DNA of 64,000 nucleotides, taken from contig CAZYBO010000008.1 in NCBI GenBank assembly GCA_964645205.1, positions 1 to 64,000 of the forward strand, read 5' to 3'. This stretch comes from CAZYBO01 sp964645205 (GTDB taxonomy: Bacteria > Pseudomonadota > Alphaproteobacteria > Rickettsiales > SXRF01). The position numbers were made by a program, and so were the translations under genes. Shown in pieces: positions 26,873-36,568 of this stretch (within the stretch, counting starts at the first letter, position 1; every line of letters begins with the position of its first letter). The notes beneath the pieces were generated by a model. It was not told the origin of the DNA. It ran no database searches and was given only the letters and a program-made list of their open reading frames with translations.

Positions 26873-27424
26873 ATGAAACGTACATTCAAGCATTTCAGGC
26901 GCGCGCAAGACGGCATGGCGTTTATCGAATTCGCCATCACCCTGCCGTTCCTTGTGCTGCTGTTTCTCGGCGTAGTGGAGGTGTCGCGTTACATCATCAT
27001 CGTGCAGAAGGTAGAAAAATCCACGATGACGCTGTCGGACGTCGTGGCGCAATCCTCCTCCATCGGCACCACGCAGCTTGACCAGCTCACGCAGGCGGTG
27101 GCGCAAATTATGGCGCCCTTTACGTTCAACACCAACGGCTACGTCATCGTATCCTCAGTGAAGAAAACCGGAAGCGCGGCGCCCGTCGTCACCTGGCAGT
27201 ATAAAGGCGGCGGCACATGGACGAAATCGAGCCTCGTCGGTTCGCTGGGCGGCAACGCCACGATGCCGGCCGGGTTTACGATGGTGGACAAGGAAGCGGT
27301 GATCGTCGCGGAAGTATTCTACAATTATGCGCCGCTTTTCACTAACGTCCTGTCCGCCGGTCAGGTGTATAAAACCGCGATCTACAGGCCGCGCCTCGGC
27401 GACCTGACTACTCTCGGCCCCTAA
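26873..27424 (+). CDS. TadE/TadF-family pilus assembly protein
   Basis: 183 residues. The N-terminus MKRTFKHFRRAQDGMAFIEFAITLPFLVLLF gives the G-x-A-x-x-E-F processing-type signature and one membrane helix. The rest is a periplasmic domain without the calcium-like loops of its neighbour. It is the second minor pseudopilin-like protein of the Tad locus, six bases downstream of the first. Confidence 0.85.
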   Translation: MKRTFKHFRRAQDGMAFIEFAITLPFLVLLFLGVVEVSRYIIIVQKVEKSTMTLSDVVAQSSSIGTTQLDQLTQAVAQIMAPFTFNTNGYVIVSSVKKTGSAAPVVTWQYKGGGTWTKSSLVGSLGGNATMPAGFTMVDKEAVIVAEVFYNYAPLFTNVLSAGQVYKTAIYRPRLGDLTTLGP

Positions 27425-27440
27425 GGAAAGGAAGGCTCGT

Positions 27441-28847
27441 ATGAGACGCTTCATTCGCAGGAATATCTTCGCTTCCGAACATGGCGCGGCGCTGCCGCTC
27501 GTGGGGCTCGGCCTGTTCATGCTTCTAGGCTCGGCGGGCGTTTCCATCGACATGGGGCGCGCGCAGATCGTGCAGTCAAAAATGTCGAACGCGCTCGATT
27601 CAGCGGGGCTTGCCGCAGGCAGCGTCGCAAGCACCGCCAACCTCAGTACCGAGGCGCGGAAATATTTCGACGTCAATTTCCCGCCCGGGTACATGGCCAC
27701 CAATATCGAGAACTTCACCGTCAGCGCCACCGCCAATAACGCGATGATCACGCTCGACGTCAACGGCACCGTCAACACCACCTTCATGAAAATTTTCGGT
27801 ATCAACACCGTCGCCGTCAGCGCGCATTCTGAAATCACGCGCGCCAGCAAAGGTATGGAGCTGGTGCTGGTGATCGATACCACCGGCTCGATGACCGACA
27901 GCGCAGGCGGCGGGGTGAGTAAAATGACCGCCGCGAAAAGCGCCGCCACCGACCTTATCAACATTCTTTACGGCAGCAACACGACGCTGGACAATTTGTG
28001 GGTCGGACTTGTGCCGTTCGCGCAGGCAGTGAATATCGGCACGTCGCGCGCAAGCTGGACGACCAACACCGCCTTCAACTGGGGCACGACAAGCTGGGGT
28101 GGCTGCGTGGACGCACGCTACGCCAGCAACCGCGATACCACCGACGATCCTCCGTCGGTTGCCACCTTCCCGAAATACTACTGGCCGTGCCACACTTCGT
28201 ACAACGCATGGTACGGCACGAACAGCAGCCGCAATAACTGCTCCACCGGTTCCGGACTGCAATACAAAACCCTCAACAACGACCTTGGGCCGAACAAATA
28301 TTGCTCACAGCCCGTCACTCCGTTGACCTCTAATAAAAACACCGTCATCAACGCGATCAGCACCCTTCAACCCGACGGCAACACCCACATCGTGCTGGGC
28401 GCAGCGTGGGCGTGGCGCATGCTGTCACCGCGCTGGCGCGGCATATGGGGCGGCGAGATGGATACCGACAACCTGCCGCTGGATTACAACACGTCGCTGA
28501 TGAACAAAGTCGTCGTGCTGATGACCGACGGTGACAACACCATCAGCAACTCCACACGCGGCGCGTACTGGTACCTAAGCAACGGCACGCTGGGCACCAC
28601 CAACCAGAGCACCGCCGAAAACCAGCTTGACACCCGCACGCAGAGCGTATGCACGAGCATGAAAAATAACGGCATCCTCGTCTATACCATCGCGTTCGGC
28701 ACCGGCATCAGCGTTTCGGCGCAGAACATGCTGCGCACCTGCGCCAGCAAGCCGGACTTTTATTTCTATACGCCCACCAGCGCCGATTTACAGACAGCGT
28801 TCCACCTGATCGGCGACTCGCTTGCGAATTTGCGCATAAGCAAGTAA
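27441..28847 (+). CDS. tadG: TadG-like pilus protein with von Willebrand A domain
   Basis: 468 residues. The N-terminal ASEHGAALPLVGLGLFMLLGSAGVSIDMGRA is the Tad-like helix (about 12-40). A vWA domain follows with the metal site D146-T-T-G-S150 (IDTTGSMTDS) and VVLMTDGDN. The protein is likely anchored in the inner membrane and reaches into the periplasm, where TadG proteins are needed for Flp pilus assembly and adhesion. AAGGAAGG lies before the ATG. A hairpin at 28857-28881 follows. Confidence 0.88.
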   Translation: MRRFIRRNIFASEHGAALPLVGLGLFMLLGSAGVSIDMGRAQIVQSKMSNALDSAGLAAGSVASTANLSTEARKYFDVNFPPGYMATNIENFTVSATANNAMITLDVNGTVNTTFMKIFGINTVAVSAHSEITRASKGMELVLVIDTTGSMTDSAGGGVSKMTAAKSAATDLINILYGSNTTLDNLWVGLVPFAQAVNIGTSRASWTTNTAFNWGTTSWGGCVDARYASNRDTTDDPPSVATFPKYYWPCHTSYNAWYGTNSSRNNCSTGSGLQYKTLNNDLGPNKYCSQPVTPLTSNKNTVINAISTLQPDGNTHIVLGAAWAWRMLSPRWRGIWGGEMDTDNLPLDYNTSLMNKVVVLMTDGDNTISNSTRGAYWYLSNGTLGTTNQSTAENQLDTRTQSVCTSMKNNGILVYTIAFGTGISVSAQNMLRTCASKPDFYFYTPTSADLQTAFHLIGDSLANLRISK

Positions 28848-28856
28848 GCTCTCTTG

Positions 28857-28881
28857 CGGCAGCCACTTGCGGCTGCCGTTT
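28857..28881 (+). terminator. hairpin between tadG and the TPR gene
   Basis: A perfect 8-bp stem CGGCAGCC / GGCTGCCG (28857-28864 with 28871-28878), with loop ACTTGC, is followed by TTT. The T-run is short, so it may be only a partial terminator or an mRNA-stability hairpin that lowers expression of the downstream TPR gene. Confidence 0.5.
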
Positions 28882-28890
28882 CGGATTGCC

Positions 28891-29763
28891 ATGGTACGTT
28901 ACCTGCCTGCACTGTTGTGCTTATTCGCCGCCTGCGCCCACGCGCAGGAGGCCGCAGCGCCGCCCCCCGCTGCCAACTATGCAGCACAGGCAAGAGCCTA
29001 CCGCATGGGCGGGAAAACCGCCGAGGCGATTGCGTTGCTGCGTGAGGTTCAGGCGCGCGAGCCAGGCAACGTCGCCGTGCTCAAGGAGCTGGGTTATGCG
29101 CTGATACAGGCGAACCAGCCGGAGGATGCCGTGAGCATCTTCGACCTGCTTACCGCCATCGAGCCGGATAACGCCAGCTACTATAACGGCAAGGCCGTGG
29201 CGTTCGATTCGGCAGGGAATCATTTCGCCGCGCAGGAAATCTACCAGAAGGCGCTTTCGCTTGCGCCCGGCAGCGCCACTATTATGAATAATCTTGGCCT
29301 TTCGTTGGTGCTCGACGACCGCCCCGACGAAGCCATCGCCGTGCTTACGCCGCTGATCGCGCACCCGGAAAGCTCGGCCACCGTGCGGCAGAATCTCGCC
29401 CTTGCCTACGGGCTGAAAGGCAACCGCGAGCAAGCGCTGGCGTTGAGCAAGCAGAATGTCAGTGAGCAGCAGGCGGAAGAAAACCTGCGCTTCTATGAGA
29501 AATACGCGCAGATGCGCAAACAAGCGAAATCCGCGGAACTAACGCGCCAGATGCAAGCCGAGCTTGCCGATCCCGTAGAGCCTGCACCAGCGCCCGAAGC
29601 ACCTCCGGTCGCCGCGCCAGCCCCTGCACAGCCGGAGATGTCGCCTGCCGCAGGGGAAACGCCGCCTGCGCCACACGAGGAACCGGCCGCGCAAATTGAC
29701 GAACCTATCGCCGACGAGACACGGAAAGAATACAGCTACCCTACTGAGAATCGCCGCCGCTAG
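28891..29763 (+). CDS. TPR-repeat protein, TadD-like
   Basis: 290 residues from the ATG at 28891; a TTG at 28867 lies inside the preceding hairpin. The signal-like N-terminus (LLCLFAACAHAQ) may be a lipobox-type or Sec signal. Tetratricopeptide repeats cover about residues 30-200 (EAIALLREVQAREPGNVAVLKELGYALIQ, FAAQEIYQKALSLAPGSATIMNNLGLSLV). A Pro/Ala/Glu-rich tail follows. TadD is the outer-membrane TPR lipoprotein of Tad systems that helps place the secretin. Position at the end of the Tad plus-strand run supports this. Confidence 0.75.
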   Translation: MVRYLPALLCLFAACAHAQEAAAPPPAANYAAQARAYRMGGKTAEAIALLREVQAREPGNVAVLKELGYALIQANQPEDAVSIFDLLTAIEPDNASYYNGKAVAFDSAGNHFAAQEIYQKALSLAPGSATIMNNLGLSLVLDDRPDEAIAVLTPLIAHPESSATVRQNLALAYGLKGNREQALALSKQNVSEQQAEENLRFYEKYAQMRKQAKSAELTRQMQAELADPVEPAPAPEAPPVAAPAPAQPEMSPAAGETPPAPHEEPAAQIDEPIADETRKEYSYPTENRRR

Positions 29764-29776
29764 GAATACCGCAGCC

Positions 29777-30775
29777 TTAGTTGCTTGCGAGCGTATCCAT
29801 CAGCTTGATGATCGCCGGGGAAATAATCACGATAAACAAGGTCGGCAGGATGAATACGATCATCGGCACCGTCATCAACGCAGGCAACCGCGCGGCTTTC
29901 TGTTCCGCCCTGAGCATGCGCGCCTGGCGGAACTCCGCTGATAACACGCGCAGCGCCTGCGCGATCGGCGTGCCGTATTTTTCCGTCTGGATAAGCACGC
30001 TCACCACACCGCGCACTTCCGGCAATTTGCAGCGCTCCGCAAGGTTGACCAGCGCCTTATTGCGATCCGGGAGGAACCCCAGCTCGATAGATGTCAACGC
30101 CAGCTCCTCGGCCATTTCGGGATAGGCGTTCACCAACTCGCGCGACACGCGGTCGATCGCCATCGACAAGCTCAACCCCGCTTCCGCGCAGATCGTCATG
30201 AGGTCGAGCACGTCGGGCAGCGCTTTCTGGATTTTGTAGTAGCGCTTCTTGCGCTTGCGTTTCACAAATATGCCCGGCGCCTTTAAGCCGATATAGGCGC
30301 CCAGCACCGGCCACACATAGCCGAATAGCGCGTATTTGGGATTGGACGGGGTATAGAATTTCATCGCTATCAGCCCGATGATGCAAAACAGCACGGGCAG
30401 CACGAGGTTAAAAAACGTCAGCACGAAAATGGCGTCCTTCGAGCGGAAACCCGCTTCGTTCAGCAGCGACTCCGCCGCACCGACCTGCGTTTTCTTAAGC
30501 AGTTGCAGCTTCATCACCACCGCACGCATGAAGTTCACGCTGCTTTCCGGCTTCCTGCGCTTGCGCGGCCCCACCAGCTCCCCGCGCAATTCCTTGCGCC
30601 GCTCGTGTATGGCGCGCACACGCGCGATCACGCGCTTGCGCTGGCTGAACGTGCTGATGATCGCGATGATAGCCAGCATCAACGCCGCGCCGGACACGCC
30701 GATGTAAAACTCATCCGCGCTCAAGCCGCCGGGAAGTCCGCGATTCATGATGGGAGGGCGCGATTGCGAAAACAT
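29777..30775 (-). CDS. tadC: Tad pilus inner-membrane platform protein TadC
   Basis: 332 residues with the type II secretion F domain (about 165-320): LPDVLDLMTICAEAGLSLSMAIDRVSRE, ELGFLPDRNKALVNLAERCKLPEVRGVVSVLIQTEKYGTP. Membrane helices lie at about 24-44, 125-165 and the C-terminus. It forms the inner-membrane platform for the Flp pilus with TadB. It ends the minus-strand cpaB-to-tadC operon and meets the TPR gene tail to tail. Confidence 0.93.
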   Translation of the reverse strand: MFSQSRPPIMNRGLPGGLSADEFYIGVSGAALMLAIIAIISTFSQRKRVIARVRAIHERRKELRGELVGPRKRRKPESSVNFMRAVVMKLQLLKKTQVGAAESLLNEAGFRSKDAIFVLTFFNLVLPVLFCIIGLIAMKFYTPSNPKYALFGYVWPVLGAYIGLKAPGIFVKRKRKKRYYKIQKALPDVLDLMTICAEAGLSLSMAIDRVSRELVNAYPEMAEELALTSIELGFLPDRNKALVNLAERCKLPEVRGVVSVLIQTEKYGTPIAQALRVLSAEFRQARMLRAEQKAARLPALMTVPMIVFILPTLFIVIISPAIIKLMDTLASN

Positions 30776-30776
30776 G

Positions 30777-31745
30777 CTAAATCTCGAACTTGGTCATACG
30801 GTTCATCACCCACATGCCGAACGTCATCATGCCGGCGGCGATCCCGGCGCAGATATTGCCGCTGGGATCGGTATAAAGCGGTGTCATGTAACCGGGGCTG
30901 GTAGCCGTTACCGCGAGGATCACCACGAACGGCAGCGCGCCGATGATGTACGACGACGCGCGCGCTTCCGACGACATCGCCTTGATCTTCATGCGCATGA
31001 TAAAGCGACCGCGCAATACTTCCGACAGGTTGTTCAGGATTTCAGAGAGGTTGCCGCCCGTCTCGCGCTGTAACACGATGCTGGTGGTAAAAAAATTGAA
31101 CTCGGTGAGATCGAGTTTTTTTGCCGTTTCCTGCAACGCTTTTTCCAGCGTAACGCCGAGCTTCATCGTGTTGGAAATATTTGAGAAGATCGGGCCGACC
31201 GGCGCCGGCACTTCCTGCGCCACCAGCACCATCGATTCCGACACCGGCAGGCCGGAGCGCAAGCCGCGCACGATCAAATCGATAGCATCGGGAAACAGTC
31301 GAAGGAACGCCTTGGATTGCTTGTTGATGCAGTAGCCGAGATATTTAAGCGGCAGCCACACGCCGATCACGATGGCAAGCGCCAGCCCGAGCCAGAAAGA
31401 TTTTTTCAGCACGCCGACCACGATGAGCAGGATGAACAGCACGGTCGCGGTGCGCAGCAGCACATAACGCTTGGGCGTGATCGTCTTGCCTGCGCGTTCC
31501 AGCCGTTCGCCGAGGCTCTTGAAATCGGGCAGCGGCTTGGCCAGCAGGTAGATGATCCCCTTGCTCTGGTCGGTCTTGCGGCGCAGGGACATATCGCCCG
31601 ACGTTTTCGGCGTGCCGATGCGACGCTGCTTGATCTTTGCAATGCGCTTCTGCATCTGCCCGCGCGAACTGCCGAACTGCTGCCACAGCAGCCACAGCAT
31701 CCCGGCTACGACGATGGCAGCAAACACTGCGATCACCGGTTTCAT
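30777..31745 (-). CDS. tadB: Tad pilus inner-membrane platform protein TadB
   Basis: 322 residues, with helices at about 4-24, 95-140 and near the C-terminus. The type II secretion F domain reads LFPDAIDLIVRGLRSGLPVSESM and FFTTSIVLQRETGGNLSEILNNLSEVLRGR. It partners TadC as assembly platform above the CpaF ATPase. It is spaced four bases from cpaF and one base from tadC. Confidence 0.94.
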   Translation of the reverse strand: MKPVIAVFAAIVVAGMLWLLWQQFGSSRGQMQKRIAKIKQRRIGTPKTSGDMSLRRKTDQSKGIIYLLAKPLPDFKSLGERLERAGKTITPKRYVLLRTATVLFILLIVVGVLKKSFWLGLALAIVIGVWLPLKYLGYCINKQSKAFLRLFPDAIDLIVRGLRSGLPVSESMVLVAQEVPAPVGPIFSNISNTMKLGVTLEKALQETAKKLDLTEFNFFTTSIVLQRETGGNLSEILNNLSEVLRGRFIMRMKIKAMSSEARASSYIIGALPFVVILAVTATSPGYMTPLYTDPSGNICAGIAAGMMTFGMWVMNRMTKFEI

Positions 31746-31749
31746 AGGC

Positions 31750-33243
31750 TTATGCCGCCGACATCATGGCTTCGACCAGCGCCTGGTCGAGCCCGAAATA
31801 CGCCGCCTGCGGCGTGAAATTGGGACGAATGCCGCTGGAGCGGAATTCACCGACCAGCTTGCCGTTCTCGTCTTCTCCCTTGAATTCAAATGTGAACAAA
31901 TCCTGCGTGATGATGACGTCGCCTTCCATGCCCACCACTTCGGTAACGTGCGTGACGCGGCGGCCGCCGTCGCGCATGCGCTGCACCTGCACGATAAGGT
32001 TCACCGCGCTGGCAATCTGCGTGCGCACCGCTTTGCTCGGCAGGTTGATACCCGCCATGCCGATCATGTTTTCAAGACGTGTAAGCGCCTCACGCGGGGT
32101 ATTGGCGTGCAGCGTGCCCATCGATCCGTCGTGACCCGTGTTCATCGCCTGCAGCAGATCGAACGCCTCGCCGCCGCGTACTTCGCCTAAGATAATGCGG
32201 TCAGGACGCATACGCAGCGCGTTCTTCACAAGGTCGCGCATGCTGATTTCACCGTCGCCTTCCAGATTCGCATGGCGCGTTTCCAGCGGCACGATATGCG
32301 GCTGCTGCAATTGCAATTCCGCGGCATCCTCGATGGTGACAATGCGCTCGCCGTGACTGATCATGCGCGAAATCGCGTTGAGCATGGTGGTTTTACCCGA
32401 ACCCGTACCGCCGGAAATAATGATGTTCAGGCGCACAGCGCCACAGATTTTCAGCACTTTGCACAGCGGTTCGGAAATGCTCTTGGTAAGCAGCATTGAA
32501 TCGAGCGTGATTTTTTTCTGGGAGAATTTACGAATGGAGATCGACGTGCCGCGGATGGCGCAAGGCTGCGCGATGACGTTCACGCGCGAACCGTCCGGCA
32601 GGCGCGCGTCGCAGATGGGGCTGGATTCGTCCACGCGGCGGCCGACGCCGGTCACGATGCGCGTGGCGATCGCCATCACATGCGCGTTATCGCGGAATTT
32701 CACGTCGGTCAGGTCGAGCTTGCCTTTGCGTTCGATATAGACCTGATACGGGCCGTTGACCATGATGTCGGTGATCGCATCGTCGCGCAGGAGCGGCTCC
32801 AGCGGCCCGAATCCGAGCATGTCGTCAACGATCTGGGTGGCGAGCAATTGCTGCTCCGCCTGGCTGAGAATCTGCTTCTGCTCGATCACGATTTCGCCGA
32901 TCATCTCGATGATCTGGCGTTTCAGCTCATCCCTCGGCAGACGCGACGAGGTGGTGATGTCGATCTGCTCCATGAGCAGGCCGTAGATTTTATCCTTGGT
33001 GGCGGCAAGCTCGTCCTGCGCCTTGTTGGTAACGGCGGCGGCGGGCGCTTCGATGTCAGCCTGCGCCGCAAGCAGGTTCTCGCCGCTGATGGTTTTGTGG
33101 ATGTTCTCCTTAGGCTTTTCCACAGGAGCCGGCGTCGCAGCGGCGGGTGCGGCCGCCACGGGATTCGCAGGCGCTGCCGCCGGCTTTTCCGCTACCTGAG
33201 GAGCCGCATTATTCGCCGTGTCTGCACCTCGCCTGCCGAACAT
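31750..33243 (-). CDS. cpaF: Tad pilus secretion ATPase CpaF/TadA
   Basis: 497 residues. The Ala/Pro-rich N-terminus (about 1-55) precedes the VirB11-like ATPase: Walker A ISGGTGSGKTTMLNA, Asp box TIEDAAELQL, His box and Walker B-like stretch ALRMRPDRIILGEVRGGEA, and GHDGSMGTLHANTPREAL. It powers Flp pilus polymerisation at the cytoplasmic face of the platform. Three bases separate it from cpaE. Confidence 0.96.
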   Translation of the reverse strand: MFGRRGADTANNAAPQVAEKPAAAPANPVAAAPAAATPAPVEKPKENIHKTISGENLLAAQADIEAPAAAVTNKAQDELAATKDKIYGLLMEQIDITTSSRLPRDELKRQIIEMIGEIVIEQKQILSQAEQQLLATQIVDDMLGFGPLEPLLRDDAITDIMVNGPYQVYIERKGKLDLTDVKFRDNAHVMAIATRIVTGVGRRVDESSPICDARLPDGSRVNVIAQPCAIRGTSISIRKFSQKKITLDSMLLTKSISEPLCKVLKICGAVRLNIIISGGTGSGKTTMLNAISRMISHGERIVTIEDAAELQLQQPHIVPLETRHANLEGDGEISMRDLVKNALRMRPDRIILGEVRGGEAFDLLQAMNTGHDGSMGTLHANTPREALTRLENMIGMAGINLPSKAVRTQIASAVNLIVQVQRMRDGGRRVTHVTEVVGMEGDVIITQDLFTFEFKGEDENGKLVGEFRSSGIRPNFTPQAAYFGLDQALVEAMMSAA

Positions 33244-33246
33244 AAA

Positions 33247-34476
33247 TTATGAACTACCTTTGGTTTCCTTCGCGTCGGTTTTCTTTTCGCTCTTGAAGAA
33301 ACTGAATCCTTTGCTTTCTTTGCCCGATGCAGCGGCGCCCGCCACCTCAGGCATGAGGTGCGCAGCAAGCTGATGCAGCGGCTTCACGGCCGTATGGCTT
33401 TTGAATTTCACCACCGGCACATCGCTGCTGATATGCATGAATACGTCCGGCACGAAAGCGATGCGATGCGCGATCGTCGCGTTCACGCCCTTCTCGAAAT
33501 CGCCGATTTTCATTTCCTGCTTCGACATGCCCACGCGGGTGGCAACCACCAGCGGAGGGCGGATTTTGATGGTTTCGCGCAGCAGGTCGCTGAGGCGCAG
33601 CATATCGCGCAGGCACAGCAGCGTCAGCTCGGTAGCCAGTATCACATGGTCGGACTGCGCGAGGCATTTACGCGTGAACGCGTTCAAGTAGCGCGGAATG
33701 TCGATCACCACTACGTCGAACTTATCGCGTAATTCCTTCAGCAGCGCGTCGGCGGCGTCCTCATGGATGGAGATTTCTTCCTGCAGCGTTTCTTCCGAGC
33801 TGAGCACGGACAGGAATTTGCCGTGCTTGCTCATCACGCGGTCGACGAAGAGCGGGTCGATACGGTCGGGTTTTTCCAACGCTTCACGCAGGCCGCGGCT
33901 CGGCTCCAGATCGAGCATGAGCGCGATGCTCCCTTCCTGCGGGTCGATATCCACCAGCGCTACGTTTTTCTTGTACAAATCCGCAATCGCACCCGCGAGG
34001 TTGATGCTGAGCGTCGTCGCCCCTACCCCGCCGCGCGTGCCGGTCACGGCGATCAGTTTTCCCGGCTGCTTCACCGGCCCCGATTCGCCAGCCACGCGGT
34101 TATTCGCCTTAGCGAGCGCGCCTTCGAGCATGGCGTCGGACAGCGGCTTGAGCAGGTAGCTGAAAATCCCGATTTCCATCAACCAGCAATAGAAGCTGTA
34201 TTCGTTGACCGTGCCGGTGGTGATGACTTTCGTATCGGAATCGCACACTTCCGCCAACGCGTCGAGCAGCTTCGGCGCTTCCGCGGCAGAGGGTATTTCC
34301 ACCAGTAGCAGCGCGGGGGACGGGTTGGTTTTCAAATATTCCGCGGCCGTGCGAATATCGCCTTGATGGATGCAGTCTTCCGGCCACTGGTGCTTCGCCG
34401 CGAACGCCTTCAGCGTCGCGATGTCTTTTTCATCGCTGGTAAAAGCTATAAAGGGGAGAAAATTGGTTTTGGTCAT
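33247..34476 (-). CDS. cpaE: pilus localisation ATPase CpaE/TadZ
   Basis: 409 residues. The N-terminal about 130 residues resemble a degenerate receiver domain. A ParA/MinD-like ATPase follows, with loop TGTRGGVGATT (145-155). The usual KGG lysine is Arg and the GK lysine is Ala, as is common in the TadZ branch of the family. DIDPQEGSIALMLDLEPSRG (Asp for Mg) follows. It places the pilus machine in the cell. It is cytoplasmic and membrane-associated. Confidence 0.9.
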   Translation of the reverse strand: MTKTNFLPFIAFTSDEKDIATLKAFAAKHQWPEDCIHQGDIRTAAEYLKTNPSPALLLVEIPSAAEAPKLLDALAEVCDSDTKVITTGTVNEYSFYCWLMEIGIFSYLLKPLSDAMLEGALAKANNRVAGESGPVKQPGKLIAVTGTRGGVGATTLSINLAGAIADLYKKNVALVDIDPQEGSIALMLDLEPSRGLREALEKPDRIDPLFVDRVMSKHGKFLSVLSSEETLQEEISIHEDAADALLKELRDKFDVVVIDIPRYLNAFTRKCLAQSDHVILATELTLLCLRDMLRLSDLLRETIKIRPPLVVATRVGMSKQEMKIGDFEKGVNATIAHRIAFVPDVFMHISSDVPVVKFKSHTAVKPLHQLAAHLMPEVAGAAASGKESKGFSFFKSEKKTDAKETKGSS

Positions 34477-34488
34477 AACGCCCTTTCA

Positions 34489-35190
34489 TCACTGTGCCGG
34501 CGTAGCAGCTTCAGTCGGCGACGCAGCCGAATCGCCGCCGGAAGCGGACGTAGATGCGGAATTCGCACCGAAATCCTTGCCGCCGCGGTAATCGCGCACG
34601 ACCTGCGCGGCACGGTCGGTTTCAAACAGCCACTCGCCGCTGCCGCGCTCAAGCTCGCGCGGGTCGGCGACCATCAGGCCGTGATTGACCGTAGTGGCGC
34701 AACCGAAATTGCCCTGCATGGTGTTGCTGTAGGTGGTAACCGGCGATGTGCGCCAGTCGGGGCAATGCGGCGCGTCAACCGCCGCGTAGGAAACGTCGAT
34801 TCTCGCTTCATCGCGCGCCAGCAGGCCGGACGGCTCGAACAGGATCGCGTTACGATCATAGCCCATCGCACGCAGCAGCTTCGCCAGATGCTCGCGGCGC
34901 TTCTGGTTGCTCATCTGCGAAGGATGAAATTGCACCTGCACCGATTCCACCGCAGTGGGCGATACGTCGTTCAGCCCCGAACGCAGCGCGTCGATAGCTT
35001 CGCCGGAAAGTCTCGGCGCACCTGAGGGGAAATGCAGCGTATGGGTTTCGTTACGCGTTTCAACCTTATTCACTGGCGGGTGCGCCGCATAATATTCCTG
35101 CGGATTGCGCCCTTGCATGTCGTAAGCCGGATCGCACGCGCACAGCAGCGACGCGGAAGCCAGCAGAGCCATATGTTTCATCATTGCCAT
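34489..35190 (-). CDS. cpaD: pilus assembly lipoprotein CpaD
   Basis: 233 residues. The signal with lipobox LLCAC (about 15-19) implies a lipid anchor. The CpaD family pattern is clear: GAPRLSGEAIDALRSGLN, VQVQFHPS..NQKRREHLAKLLRAMGY, and later TYSNTMQGNFGCATTVNHGLMVADPRELERG. It is the outer-membrane lipoprotein that helps insert or position the CpaC secretin. The start could also be the ATG at 35184 or 35181. The tail is Ser/Ala-rich. Confidence 0.9.
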   Translation of the reverse strand: MAMMKHMALLASASLLCACDPAYDMQGRNPQEYYAAHPPVNKVETRNETHTLHFPSGAPRLSGEAIDALRSGLNDVSPTAVESVQVQFHPSQMSNQKRREHLAKLLRAMGYDRNAILFEPSGLLARDEARIDVSYAAVDAPHCPDWRTSPVTTYSNTMQGNFGCATTVNHGLMVADPRELERGSGEWLFETDRAAQVVRDYRGGKDFGANSASTSASGGDSAASPTEAATPAQ

Positions 35191-35199
35191 TGCCTTGCC

Positions 35200-36561
35200 C
35201 TATTCGAGTATGAATCCGCCCTCACCATGCAGCTTCGGCATGGCTTCTTCTTCAACCATCGGCTCCTGCTGATACAGGTTGCCAAGCAGCACGCGCTGCA
35301 GGTCGGTCGGCGCGACGTAGCCGTCCAGCGGCGTCTGCATCTTGCTCTTGTCGGAAACCGGACGCACGAGATACGGGGTCACCAGAATAACCAGCTCCGT
35401 CTGATCGTTCTGGAATTGCTGCGAACGGAACAGCGTGCCGAGCACCGGCACATCGCCGAGTCCGGGGAATTTGTCGATATTGTTGGTTTTTTCGTTCTTC
35501 AGCAACCCTGCCAGCGCGAACGTCTGGCCGCTGCCAAGCTCAACTGTGGACTGCGCCTTGCGCGTGAGCACGATAGGATTCTTGATGCCCGACACTTCGA
35601 TCGGATTGTCGAAACTGATGGTGCTCACTTCCGGCGCCACCACGATGCTGATGCGCTCTTTCGACAGCACCACCGGCGTGAAGTTCAAGCTGACGCCGAA
35701 CGGCTTATATTCCACGGTGATCGAACCGTTGCCGTCGCGCACGGGGATCGGGAATTCGCCGCCCGCGAGGAAATTCGCGGTTTTACCCGAAGTCGTAGTC
35801 AGGCTCGGTTCCGCCAGCACGTTGACCAGTCCCTGACGCTCCAGCGCGTCGATGAAGCCGCTGATGGTCTGCGCGCCGTTCGTCCACGAACCGTATATAG
35901 CGGTATTGACGCTGCCCACGCCGCGGTCGATGAGGCCGGAGGCAAGCTCCACATCCGCGCCCTGCAACACCTGCAGCGCAAGGCTGCCGGGATTCAGGAC
36001 GGTCTGTAAATTGATACCGAGTTTCTTCGCGTTGGTGCGCGACATTTCCACGATCTTGACCTGCAGGCTGACCTGATCGGAGCCTGCGGTTTTCACCATG
36101 TTCACCATTTTGTCGTTAGCGCCGATAAACGCGGAGGCAACGCTGCGGATATTTTCCGATTCCGCTGCCGACGGCGCGAAACCGTCCATCACCAACCCGC
36201 CGTCCATCGTCTTGAACCCAACGTCGGAATCCGGCGAAATGCGGCGCACCGTCTCTTCGAGGCGGCTGATATTGTGCGTCACTTCGACGACTGCGCTGAA
36301 AATCGTTTCGTCCTTGGAATTGATAGCGTATATGCTCGTTTCCCCGACTTTCTTGCCATGCACGAACAGCAGCTTGGACGATACCACCTGCACGTCCGCC
36401 GTATTGGGATCTGCGATCACCACGGAACTGACAGGCTCATTCAGGCGGATCATTTCGCCTTTGTTGATTTCCACGTGCACGACGCGCTCTTCAGCTTGTG
36501 CAGCGGCGCCAAACGCGCATGCCGCCCATGCCACCAAACCATATATATATGCCCTGTTCAT
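35200..36561 (-). CDS. cpaC: Tad pilus outer-membrane secretin CpaC
   Basis: 453 residues from the ATG at 36561, preferred because AGG lies six bases before it; starts at 36567 and 36597 are in frame. A Sec signal (about 1-22, ending AQA) is followed by an N-terminal BON-like domain (RVVHVEINKGEMIRL...VVIADPNTADVQV). The secretin core has VNVLAEPSLTTTSGKTANFLAGGEFPIP and VELGSGQTFALAGLL. It forms the outer-membrane channel for the Flp pilus. Its start lies just beyond the cpaB stop. Confidence 0.94.
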   Translation of the reverse strand: MNRAYIYGLVAWAACAFGAAAQAEERVVHVEINKGEMIRLNEPVSSVVIADPNTADVQVVSSKLLFVHGKKVGETSIYAINSKDETIFSAVVEVTHNISRLEETVRRISPDSDVGFKTMDGGLVMDGFAPSAAESENIRSVASAFIGANDKMVNMVKTAGSDQVSLQVKIVEMSRTNAKKLGINLQTVLNPGSLALQVLQGADVELASGLIDRGVGSVNTAIYGSWTNGAQTISGFIDALERQGLVNVLAEPSLTTTSGKTANFLAGGEFPIPVRDGNGSITVEYKPFGVSLNFTPVVLSKERISIVVAPEVSTISFDNPIEVSGIKNPIVLTRKAQSTVELGSGQTFALAGLLKNEKTNNIDKFPGLGDVPVLGTLFRSQQFQNDQTELVILVTPYLVRPVSDKSKMQTPLDGYVAPTDLQRVLLGNLYQQEPMVEEEAMPKLHGEGGFILE

Positions 36562-36568
36562 GCGCATC